Shown here one piece after another: positions 26,769 to 34,494 of a stretch of DNA of 64,000 bases (its first letter is position 1; each line of letters starts with the position of its first letter). This DNA is from Neobacillus drentensis NBRC 102427. GTDB lineage: Bacteria > Bacillota > Bacilli > Bacillales > Cytobacillaceae. The stretch covers positions 1 through 64,000 of the forward strand of contig NZ_BCUX01000013.1 in the NCBI RefSeq assembly GCF_001591445.1, given 5' to 3'. Made by a program: the position numbers and the translations under genes. The notes under the pieces were generated by a model. It did no database searches. It had not been told where the DNA came from and was given only the letters and a program-made list of their open reading frames with translations.

Positions 26769-27548
26769 TTGGGAAATAGTGTATTGGTTGAAAAGCAGGA
26801 TGGCATAGCGATGATTTACTTAAATGAGCCTAACTCATTAAACGCGTTAAGTCTGCAATTGAAAAAAGAACTATTAAACACATTGCGGAATCTAGAAAGA
26901 GATGCTGATATTGGTGTGGTTATTTTTGCTGGTAAAGGTAGAGCGTTCTGTGCCGGTGGGGATGTTAAGGCTATGGCTGATACGCACAATCTAATAGAAA
27001 TAAAAAGGAATATGGAGGAATCTTCAAAAATAATCGAAAGCATTCGAAGATTGAACAAAATTACGATAGCTGCTGTCCATGGTTATGTGGCTGGGGCTGG
27101 TATTAGTTTGGCTTTAGCCTCGGATTTGATCCTTGCAGAAGAGGGAACCAAACTCTTCCTTTCGTTTAAAAATGTAGGTTTAATTCCAGATTTGGGTCTC
27201 CATTATCATCTGCCAAGATTATTGGGTGAATGGAAGGCAAAAGAGTTGATATGGAAAGGGGCAACTATTACCGCAGAAGAAGCTCATTTCCTTGGGGTGG
27301 TTAAAGAGGTCGTTTCGAAAGGAAGGGTGCATGAAAAGGCATTAAACTTAGGACAAGAACTAATGGAAGGACCAATACAAGCCTTTATTTCATCAAAAAT
27401 GATTATTAACAATTCCGCTCATTTAAAACTGGAAGATGTACAAAAAATGGAGATTGATGGGCATACCATTTTACGGGGCACAGAAGATCATAAAGAAGGG
27501 GTTAGAGCCTTTTTAGAGAAACGGGCCCCTGTATTTTCAGGAAGATAG
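26769..27548 (+). CDS. crotonase-fold protein, PaaG-like enoyl-CoA isomerase/hydratase
   Basis: A 259-residue crotonase-superfamily protein. The oxyanion-hole segments are intact (GKGRAFCAGGDVKAM; VHGYVAGAGISLALASD). The two catalytic glutamates of enoyl-CoA hydratase are missing: Ser113 and a Phe occupy those places. An aspartate at residue 141 (VGLIPDLGLHY) matches the Asp used by PaaG/ECI-type isomerases. A double-bond or ring isomerisation on an acyl-CoA is therefore more likely than hydration. It forms its own unit behind a sigma-54 promoter. Start is TTG after GGGAGGGTGAAAGGG. Confidence 0.82.
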   Translation: MGNSVLVEKQDGIAMIYLNEPNSLNALSLQLKKELLNTLRNLERDADIGVVIFAGKGRAFCAGGDVKAMADTHNLIEIKRNMEESSKIIESIRRLNKITIAAVHGYVAGAGISLALASDLILAEEGTKLFLSFKNVGLIPDLGLHYHLPRLLGEWKAKELIWKGATITAEEAHFLGVVKEVVSKGRVHEKALNLGQELMEGPIQAFISSKMIINNSAHLKLEDVQKMEIDGHTILRGTEDHKEGVRAFLEKRAPVFSGR

Positions 27549-27639
27549 GAATGAAGTTCGAATAGGAGCAGTTTTGTAAGCGTTATCTGACCGTTGTGAT
27601 ATCCTTTTCTCTTCCAAACAATATAAATATTTTACACTT

Positions 27640-27680
27640 CGTTCAAACATAAAAGACTGAAATTTCTTAGTGTTCAAAAT
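27640..27680. promoter_or_regulatory. candidate activator half-sites
   Basis: CGTTCAAAC at 27640 and TGTTCAAAA at 27671 are two half-sites in the same orientation about three helical turns apart. They lie 30-70 bases upstream of the -24 element of the TAXI-TRAP operon. Confidence 0.35.
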
Positions 27681-27705
27681 AGAGGTAAATTTTAATATTT
27701 TTAAA

Positions 27706-27722
27706 ATGGTACAGTTCTTGCG
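27706..27722 (+). promoter_or_regulatory. sigma-54 promoter (-24/-12) for the TAXI-TRAP operon
   Basis: ATGGTACAGTTCTTGCG, with GG-N10-GC spacing, 136 bases before the start of the binding-protein gene. Confidence 0.75.
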
Positions 27723-27857
27723 TTCATTTAGGATTGGGGAGGTGAAACCTATGAGAATAGCCATTTAAAAAGTGTCTTCAGGATGGTTGCTTAATGGAAA
27801 ATTTTTTTAATGACTATTTTTAGTACTTTCATTCAAATTCGATAAGGGGGAAAAGAA

Positions 27858-28838
27858 ATGTTTAAGCCAAAAAAATTTCGTGTATTGATTATTATGACTG
27901 TTTTGATTCTAGCATTAGCAGGTTGTGGTTCCTCTACGGTTTCCAAAAATTCTAACAAGAACATTACCATTGCAACTGCCGGGACGGGTGGTGCATTCTA
28001 TCCAATTGGAGCAGCACTCGCAAAACAAATCAATAATAGTAAAACTGGTATTCGAATTACGAATCAAGCATCCGGAGGATCAGTTGAGAATGTTAGATTA
28101 ATGGAAAATAAAGAAGTGGAAATGGCGATGTTAGGTGGAGACAGTGCACAAGGTGCCTTCGATGGAACCGGAGAGTTTCAGGGGAAGTCACATAAAGATT
28201 TAATTCGTGGGGTGTTCTCTATGTATTCTCAGCCCCTTTCTCTTGTGACATTTGAAAGTTCGAAGATTAATAGTTTTTCTGATTTAAAAGGCAAGCGCAT
28301 TGCGGTAGGGGCACCTGGAAGTGGAAGTGAAGTAAAGTCAAAAATTGTTTTGGAAGATTTGGGACTTCACTATGATAAAGATGTAAAACAGCAATACTTA
28401 TCTTTTGCCGAGGCCGTTGAAGGGATGAAAGATGGTCATATTGATGCTGCTTTTGTTTGGGCAGGTCTTCCAGTACCGGCAATTCAAGATTTAGCAACTG
28501 TTAAAAAGATAAAATTAATTTCATTTACTGATGAAGAAATTCAAAAAGTTATAAAAGGAAATTCTTTTATGTATCATGAAGTCATTCCAGGTGGGACTTA
28601 TAAAGGAATTAATGAAGAAATTCAAACCTTGGCTGTCAATACTCAACTTGTTGTTCGTGCGGATGTTAGTGAGGATACCGTCTATAAATTTACGAAATAT
28701 GTAATGGAACATTTAGATAGCATTCATCAAGCGCATAAATCAATGGAAGAGTTAACAAAGGATACTGCAACGAATAAACTGATTCAATTACACCCAGGGG
28801 CAGAAAAGTACTATAAAGAGGCGGGAATCCTCAAATAA
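27858..28838 (+). CDS. TAXI-family TRAP transporter solute-binding lipoprotein
   Basis: A 326-residue lipoprotein (lipobox LALAGC near residue 23). It has the TAXI signature ITIATAGTGGAFYPIGAALA at the mature N-terminus, then TNQASGGSVENVRLMENKEV and GKRIAVGAPGSGSEVKSKIV. It captures the substrate outside the membrane for the TRAP permease encoded next; TAXI systems typically carry carboxylates. It is the first gene of an operon behind a sigma-54 promoter, 38 bases before the permease gene. Ligand identity is unknown. Confidence 0.92.
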   Translation: MFKPKKFRVLIIMTVLILALAGCGSSTVSKNSNKNITIATAGTGGAFYPIGAALAKQINNSKTGIRITNQASGGSVENVRLMENKEVEMAMLGGDSAQGAFDGTGEFQGKSHKDLIRGVFSMYSQPLSLVTFESSKINSFSDLKGKRIAVGAPGSGSEVKSKIVLEDLGLHYDKDVKQQYLSFAEAVEGMKDGHIDAAFVWAGLPVPAIQDLATVKKIKLISFTDEEIQKVIKGNSFMYHEVIPGGTYKGINEEIQTLAVNTQLVVRADVSEDTVYKFTKYVMEHLDSIHQAHKSMEELTKDTATNKLIQLHPGAEKYYKEAGILK

Positions 28839-28876
28839 ATATATTTAGAAAAAAGGATGCTAGAAGGGGTGGTAAA

Positions 28877-30784
28877 ATGGAAAGTGTAAGAAAAAATTCA
28901 AAGGCGATTGCCTCAGTTGTTCTATTATTATCAGTCGCGTTATCGCTCTTTCAACTTTATACAAGTGGTTTTGGAGTTTTAACGGCTATGCTGCAGCGGA
29001 GCTTTCATTTGACCTTAGTATTGGTTTTAATCTTTTTAATTTATCCAATACATTCATCCAAATATCTTCGCTGGATTGATTTCGTTTTAGTTGGATTTTC
29101 GATTGCTTCAGGTCTATATATTTTCCGAACCTACGAGGACTTGTTGTTCCGGGTAGGAAATCCAGATACTTGGGATATGGTATTAGGAATTGCCACGATG
29201 ATACTCGTATTAGAAGCAACAAGGCGTGTGGCCGGGAATATACTTGCGTTAATTGGATCTATTTTTCTGATTTATGCCTATTTTGGCGAGTATTTTCCTG
29301 GAATCTTTCAGCATTCGAATATGTCCTTAAATAGAATTGTTTCGCTCGTTTATTTGTCAACAGATGGTCTTTGGGGTGAAACGTTAGGTGTTGCCGCTAC
29401 CTTTGTAGCCATGTTCATTATCTTCGGGGCCTTTTTAAATTCAACAGGGGCTGGGAAAGTGTTCATCGATTTAGCTTACATTGTGGGTGGAAGATATCGT
29501 GGAGGTCCAGCAAAAGTAGCGGTTGTTTCTAGTGGGTTAATGGGTACGATGTCAGGTAGCCCGGTTGCCAATGTTGCATCCATTGGACATTTTACCATTC
29601 CACTTATGAAAAAAATTGGATATTCCCCACAAGTTGCCGCATCTATTGAGGCCGTTGCCTCTACGGGCGGTTCGATTATGCCGCCAATCATGGGCGCAGG
29701 GGCCTTTGTAATGGCAGAGTTAACAGGGATTTCCTATTCAAAAATTGTGATTGCAGCAATTATTCCTGCTATCCTGTACTATTTATCAATTTTCACCTTT
29801 GTTGATTTTGAAGCGGCTAGGAAAAACATGATTGGTCTATCGAAAGATCAACTTCCTCATTTCAAGAAAATCTTTTTTAAGGGAATACATTTATACACAG
29901 GGTTATTCACTCTTATCTATTTGTTAGTTTTTGCGAAGGTCTCACCGATGAACTCTGCCTTTTACTCTATTATTGTGCTGGTAGGAACCTATGTAGTGGT
30001 TTATTTCAAACAAATAAAGTGGAAATTTATCATAGAAGCGCTAGAATCGTCAGCTAAATCTATGCTTTTAGTGACAGCTGCCTGTGCCACGGCAGGGATT
30101 GTCGTGGGTGTCATTAATTTGACCGGAATTGGTGTTACATTAACAACGTTATTAGTCAATATCGGTGAAAATTCACTTCTTTTGACACTTATTGTCACGA
30201 TGATCGCTTGTATCATAATGGGTATGGGATTGCCGCCAACAGCTTCCTATATTTTATTGGCCGTGCTTACTGCTCCAGCATTAATCAATTTAGGTGTGAA
30301 CATCTTAGTTGCACATATGTTTGTGTTTTATTTCTCTTGTTTAGCGCCTATTACTCCACCCGTTGCCTTAGCTTCTTATACTGCAGCCGGTATTGCAGGA
30401 AGTGATCCTTTAAGAACCGGTATCACATCGGCTCGGATTGGTTTAGTAGCCTTTTTGATTCCTTACATGTTTGTTTATGGGCCAGCACTTTTGGCTCAAG
30501 GGAGCTTAGGGAATATTTTGTTGAGCCTTTTTATGGCAATCATAGGAGTCATAACGTTGGCTGCCGCTTTGGCTGGCTGGTTTAAGAGAGAACTCGTCTT
30601 ATATGAACGGGTCTTTGCTCTTGTTATTTCATTACTTTTAATTTATAGCGGTTTGATAACTGATTTGATTGGATTGGGTTTACTCGTGATATTTTTCCTA
30701 TTAGTCACTTTTACACATAAGGAATTAAACACAAAAAAATATGTAGCATCAAAAAATAATGATAATGTTGAAGCTACATCTTAA
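28877..30784 (+). CDS. TRAP transporter permease, fused 4TM/12TM subunits
   Basis: A 635-residue membrane protein joining the small (DctQ-like) and large (DctM-like) TRAP subunits, as is usual for TAXI systems. The large part has PAKVAVVSSGLMGTMSGSPV, VASTGGSIMPPIMGAGAFVM and MGMGLPPTASYILLAVLTAP, followed by FSCLAPITPPVALASYTAAG. These are core transport motifs. It drives uptake with an ion gradient. GGGGTGG-type ribosome site, and the next gene starts 35 bases after the stop. Confidence 0.93.
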   Translation: MESVRKNSKAIASVVLLLSVALSLFQLYTSGFGVLTAMLQRSFHLTLVLVLIFLIYPIHSSKYLRWIDFVLVGFSIASGLYIFRTYEDLLFRVGNPDTWDMVLGIATMILVLEATRRVAGNILALIGSIFLIYAYFGEYFPGIFQHSNMSLNRIVSLVYLSTDGLWGETLGVAATFVAMFIIFGAFLNSTGAGKVFIDLAYIVGGRYRGGPAKVAVVSSGLMGTMSGSPVANVASIGHFTIPLMKKIGYSPQVAASIEAVASTGGSIMPPIMGAGAFVMAELTGISYSKIVIAAIIPAILYYLSIFTFVDFEAARKNMIGLSKDQLPHFKKIFFKGIHLYTGLFTLIYLLVFAKVSPMNSAFYSIIVLVGTYVVVYFKQIKWKFIIEALESSAKSMLLVTAACATAGIVVGVINLTGIGVTLTTLLVNIGENSLLLTLIVTMIACIIMGMGLPPTASYILLAVLTAPALINLGVNILVAHMFVFYFSCLAPITPPVALASYTAAGIAGSDPLRTGITSARIGLVAFLIPYMFVYGPALLAQGSLGNILLSLFMAIIGVITLAAALAGWFKRELVLYERVFALVISLLLIYSGLITDLIGLGLLVIFFLLVTFTHKELNTKKYVASKNNDNVEATS

Positions 30785-30819
30785 CAAGGACAGGAAAAGG
30801 ACAAGGAGATTGGCTAAAA

Positions 30820-32190
30820 ATGGAAGAATCTAAAGTGAAAGAACGAGAAGCTATAAAAGCTACAGAAAAATTAGCTGCCCATGTTGTAAACGCAAGAGAC
30901 ATTTCTTTAGATAAAGAATTGACACAACAAGTGAAGAAGGTTTTCTTGGATTATTTGTGTTCGGCGATTACTGGCTCTAAGACAGAAGTAAGCAGGTTGG
31001 TTTACCAATACTTATTAGAATCTGAGGGGCCTGGTGAATATAACGTCATTGGACATGAAAAAGGTTTATCAAAAACAAATGCGGCGTTTATCAATGGAAC
31101 AAGTGCACATAGCCTAGACTTGGATGATGGCCATACTGGCGGATCCATTCATCCAGGTGCGGTTGTTGTTCCCGCTGTTTTAGCTGCCGCCCAGCAGGTG
31201 AAACCAACATTTGACGTCTTGGCTAAATCTGTTGTGATAGGATATGACATTTGTTTACGGATTTCTTCCGCGATTCATCCTTCTTCAAGGCTGAGAGGAT
31301 TCCATAATACGCCTTTGGCGGGAATTTTTGGTGCTTGTGCAGCTGTAAGTTTTCTATATGAATTGGACAAAGAGGAGGTACAGAATGCATTTGGTGTAGC
31401 TGCTAGTTTTGCAGGAGGACTCTTTGCTTTTCTTGGAAGTAATGCTGAAGTGAAGCGAATACACCCTGGTCAAGCAGCACGGGATGCCATTTTGGCGGTT
31501 GAATTGGTTAAAAAAGGGTTAACTGGACCAAAGTCAGTCCTGGAATGTGAGAATGGAATCTTCCAGGCTTTTGCAGGAAATCAAATCTCCGTGGAACGAT
31601 TGTTTGAAGATCTTGGGAAAAAATATGAAATCATGGATATTTATTTTAAACCCTATCCTTGTTGCAGGCATCTTCACTCTGCGATTGATGCTGTATATGA
31701 AATCAAAAAGTATTCCACTTTTTACCCAGAGAAAATAGAAGGAATAAAAGTGGGCGTAAATCAAATGGCTTTTTTACATCGTCATAAAGAATTTAATACG
31801 TTATTGGATGCACAAATGAGCTTGCCATATGCAATAGCGGCTGCTATCTATTATCCAGTATTAGAGATTAATCATTTTGAACCCAGAGATACAAATGAAT
31901 CTATTCGAAGGTTAGCTCAAATTGTAACGGTATATATAGATAAAGAAGCAGAACGTGCTTATCCTGCCCAAAGAGCTGCAATGCTTGAAATTACGCTGAA
32001 AAATGGAGATACATTATTGAAACGTGTGGAAAATCCTTTAGGAGAACCGAGTAATCCCTTATCAGCAGAGCAGCTAGAGAATAAATTTTTAGCCAATTGT
32101 ATTCCATTTGCTGGAGAAACAACTGCAAGAACGATTGTAGAAAATATTAACCAATTGGAATTCAAGAAGGATTTTCTCTATCACATTTAA
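30820..32190 (+). CDS. MmgE/PrpD family protein
   Basis: A 456-residue protein of the 2-methylcitrate dehydratase/MmgE/immune-responsive-gene family. NGTSAHSLDLDDGHTGGSIH and HPGAVVVPAVLAAAQ are the family's substrate-site motifs, followed by GFHNTPLAGIFGACAA, RIHPGQAARDAILAVELVKK and KPYPCCRHLHSAIDA. Members dehydrate, epimerise or decarboxylate small di- and tricarboxylates. Its place between a TRAP importer and a crotonase, under a PrpR-type activator, suggests action on the imported acid. No citrate synthase-like or isocitrate lyase-like gene is nearby, so a methylcitrate role is unlikely. Confidence 0.88.
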   Translation: MEESKVKEREAIKATEKLAAHVVNARDISLDKELTQQVKKVFLDYLCSAITGSKTEVSRLVYQYLLESEGPGEYNVIGHEKGLSKTNAAFINGTSAHSLDLDDGHTGGSIHPGAVVVPAVLAAAQQVKPTFDVLAKSVVIGYDICLRISSAIHPSSRLRGFHNTPLAGIFGACAAVSFLYELDKEEVQNAFGVAASFAGGLFAFLGSNAEVKRIHPGQAARDAILAVELVKKGLTGPKSVLECENGIFQAFAGNQISVERLFEDLGKKYEIMDIYFKPYPCCRHLHSAIDAVYEIKKYSTFYPEKIEGIKVGVNQMAFLHRHKEFNTLLDAQMSLPYAIAAAIYYPVLEINHFEPRDTNESIRRLAQIVTVYIDKEAERAYPAQRAAMLEITLKNGDTLLKRVENPLGEPSNPLSAEQLENKFLANCIPFAGETTARTIVENINQLEFKKDFLYHI

Positions 32191-32215
32191 TAAGAGATTC
32201 TGGGGAGGAAAACGG

Positions 32216-32992
32216 ATGAACTTTGAAAATATTTTAGTATATAAGGATGGGGCGATCGGGGTAATAAAAATCAATCGTCCTGAAGTTAGAAATGCACTTG
32301 ATGCCCAAACCTTGCAAGAAATAGATCAGGCATTAAATCAATGGGAAAGTCATGAAGGAGTTAAGGTCATTGTATTTACAGGGGAGGGTGGAAAGTCTTT
32401 TGCTGCAGGTGCTGATATTAGACAACTTCAACAAAGAACAATTATCGATCCACTATTACCTGGTATGTCAACTATCTGTCAAAAAATTGAGAACAGCGGT
32501 AAGGTAACAATCGCTGCCATAAATGGATATGCATTAGGCGGAGGCTGTGAGCTGGCCCTTGCCTGCGATATACGAATTGCCGCAGAACAAGCAAAGTTTG
32601 GACTTCCTGAGTTAAATTTATCGATTATTCCTGGAGCAGGTGGAACCCAGCGATTGGCTAGAATGATAGGAAAAGGCAGAGCCATGGATATGATTATAAC
32701 CGGTGAAATTATTTCCGCTCAAAAGGCCGAAGAAATTGGATTAGTTTCTACTGTAGTGCCAATGGAAAATCTATGGGAAACCGTCTATGATAAAGCATTA
32801 CAAATTATTAAAAAAGGTCCATTGGCCGTTCGTTTAGCCAAATTAGTAATTAATCAAGGTTTTGATTCTGATATCCATACAGCCTTAACAATAGAAAAAC
32901 TTGCTCAATCGATTCTTTTTAGTACGGAAGATAAAATAGAAGGAACCAGTGCTTTCTTGGAAAAGAGAGAACCAGTTTATAAAGGGAAATAA
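32216..32992 (+). CDS. enoyl-CoA hydratase (crotonase)
   Basis: A 258-residue crotonase with both catalytic glutamates: Glu112 in GGGCELALACD and Glu132 in FGLPELNLSIIPGAGG. The oxyanion hole lies in SFAAGADIRQL. It hydrates 2-enoyl-CoA to 3-hydroxyacyl-CoA. It is the last gene of the TRAP operon, with a terminator right after it. It complements the glutamate-less crotonase at 26769. Confidence 0.9.
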   Translation: MNFENILVYKDGAIGVIKINRPEVRNALDAQTLQEIDQALNQWESHEGVKVIVFTGEGGKSFAAGADIRQLQQRTIIDPLLPGMSTICQKIENSGKVTIAAINGYALGGGCELALACDIRIAAEQAKFGLPELNLSIIPGAGGTQRLARMIGKGRAMDMIITGEIISAQKAEEIGLVSTVVPMENLWETVYDKALQIIKKGPLAVRLAKLVINQGFDSDIHTALTIEKLAQSILFSTEDKIEGTSAFLEKREPVYKGK

Positions 32993-33023
32993 TTGAAGTG
33001 ATATATAATAAAACGTTTGATCA

Positions 33024-33054
33024 AAAAAACATGTGGAGACACATGTTTTTTTAG
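33024..33054 (+). terminator. terminator of the TRAP-mmgE-crotonase operon
   Basis: AAACATGTG and CACATGTTT form the stem, with GAGA as loop and seven T after it. Confidence 0.9.
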
Positions 33055-33087
33055 ATAAAACAAAGGGTTAGAAATGTGGACGAAATT

Positions 33088-33104
33088 TGTTCAGAAAGTA
33101 AACA
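33088..33104. promoter_or_regulatory. palindromic upstream activator site 1
   Basis: TGTTCA-GAAAG-TAAACA, a near-perfect palindrome about 140 bases upstream of the -24 element at 33228. Confidence 0.55.
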
Positions 33105-33147
33105 CAATTAGTTGGAATATTATTGATTTCATTTGTGTGAACGCATT

Positions 33148-33164
33148 TGTTAGAAAAATGAACA
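33148..33164. promoter_or_regulatory. palindromic upstream activator site 2
   Basis: TGTTAG-AAAAA-TGAACA, exactly 60 bases after site 1 and with the same N5 spacing. Confidence 0.55.
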
Positions 33165-33225
33165 CAATCTTAAAGTTCTATATTAAACAGACAGAGAATA
33201 AAGCAGAATCAATGAATTCTAAGTG

Positions 33226-33242
33226 TTGGCATGGTTCTTGCA
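33226..33242 (+). promoter_or_regulatory. sigma-54 promoter (-24/-12) for the acyl-CoA dehydrogenase operon
   Basis: TTGGCATGGTTCTTGCA, almost the full sigma-54 consensus with GG-N10-GC spacing, 74 bases before the ATG. Confidence 0.88.
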
Positions 33243-33315
33243 TATATAAAAAGTGTATTCAATTATATCAAGTTATTTACTGATAAGTGAATAATGGGAG
33301 AGGAGAAAAAGAGCA

Positions 33316-34494
33316 ATGGATTTCAATTTAAGTGAGGACTTATTAGAGTTACAAAAGTGGGCGAAAAATTTTGCAAAGGAAAAGTTTGGAGAAAAAGCTT
33401 ATACATGGACAAAAAATCATCAGGTTCCATGGGAAAATGCTAAGATCCTAGCAGAAAATGGATTAATGGGCATAACTCTTCCCATTAAAGATGGCGGTCA
33501 AGGAATGTCATTAATCGAAGCTATTATCGTAATGGAAGAAGTGGCGAAGGTATGTCCGAGTACAGCTGATATGCTGCAAGTAGGAAACTTTGGAGCCATT
33601 CGACAATTAGCTGCATATGGTTCAGAGGAACTGAAGAATCGAGTTTTACCATCGATTTTAGCTGGAGAAAAGCTTATTTCAGTAGCCATGTCGGAGCCAA
33701 ATGCAGGTTCTGCAACAACTGATTTACAGACAAAAGCCAAAATTGCAGGGGATAAGGTCATTATCAATGGCTCAAAAGTGTTTAATACACATGGACCACA
33801 TAATTCCTATTATGTGGTGTGGGTTAAATTTGGAGATAGTGTAAAATCCGCTGGCGCTATATTAGTTGAACGGGGAGCCCCTGGTTTTACTGTTGGAAAA
33901 ACAGAAACGCATATGTCAGGCGAAGAACATTGTGCTTTATATTTTGAGGATTGTGAAGTACCGGTTGGTAATATTTTAGTTCCGGATAATGGATTTAAAC
34001 GTTTATTCACGATGTTTAATGTGGAGCGGATGGGAAATACATCAAGATCATTAGCATTAGCACAAGCAGCGTTTGATATGGCTGTACAGCATGCAAAGGA
34101 AAGAGAACAATTTGGGCGTCCGTTAGCTGAATTCCAAGGAATCCAATGGAAAATTGCTGAAATGAAAATGAAATTAGAAGCTGGAAGGCTGTTATTATAT
34201 AAAGCTGCAATCAATGCGGATAAAGGGGCTCCGAATCCTCTTGAAGCCAATATGGCAAAAGCTTACATTAATACCACTGCATTTGAAGTGGCAAATGAAG
34301 CGGTCCAAATCTTTGGCGGGTATGGCTATTCTACCGATTACCCATTGGAATACATCTTTAGGAGAGTAAGAGGATGGATGATTGCCGGGGGTACACCTGA
34401 AATGTTAAAAAATAAAATTGCCGAAGATGTGTTTGGTATGAAATTTAGCCAAAGAAAACCCAAAACAGGAGGGGAAAAGGTTGTCACGAAATAA
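33316..34494 (+). CDS. acyl-CoA dehydrogenase
   Basis: A 392-residue FAD-dependent acyl-CoA dehydrogenase with SVAMSEPNAGSATTDLQTKA (FAD/substrate loop), REQFGRPLAEFQGIQWKIAE, and VQIFGGYGYSTDYPLEYIFR near the end. The usual catalytic Glu in the late YEGT motif is replaced by Gly358 (IAGGTPEM). A Glu is present at residue 237 (FNVERMGN), the position used by isovaleryl- and long-chain-type enzymes. A branched or bulky acyl-CoA substrate is plausible. Electrons should go to the EtfAB encoded below. It is the first gene of a long operon behind a sigma-54 promoter. Confidence 0.9.
   Translation: MDFNLSEDLLELQKWAKNFAKEKFGEKAYTWTKNHQVPWENAKILAENGLMGITLPIKDGGQGMSLIEAIIVMEEVAKVCPSTADMLQVGNFGAIRQLAAYGSEELKNRVLPSILAGEKLISVAMSEPNAGSATTDLQTKAKIAGDKVIINGSKVFNTHGPHNSYYVVWVKFGDSVKSAGAILVERGAPGFTVGKTETHMSGEEHCALYFEDCEVPVGNILVPDNGFKRLFTMFNVERMGNTSRSLALAQAAFDMAVQHAKEREQFGRPLAEFQGIQWKIAEMKMKLEAGRLLLYKAAINADKGAPNPLEANMAKAYINTTAFEVANEAVQIFGGYGYSTDYPLEYIFRRVRGWMIAGGTPEMLKNKIAEDVFGMKFSQRKPKTGGEKVVTK

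Noticed and set aside
30820-32190. 2-methylcitrate dehydratase of a propionate (methylcitrate) pathway
   Set aside because: The PrpR-like activator makes it tempting, but no methylcitrate synthase or methylisocitrate lyase gene is nearby; only the broad MmgE/PrpD label is supported.
33074-33283. A 69-codon + strand frame before the acyl-CoA dehydrogenase gene
   Set aside because: It has no ribosome site and runs across both candidate activator sites and the -24/-12 promoter, so it is regulatory DNA.
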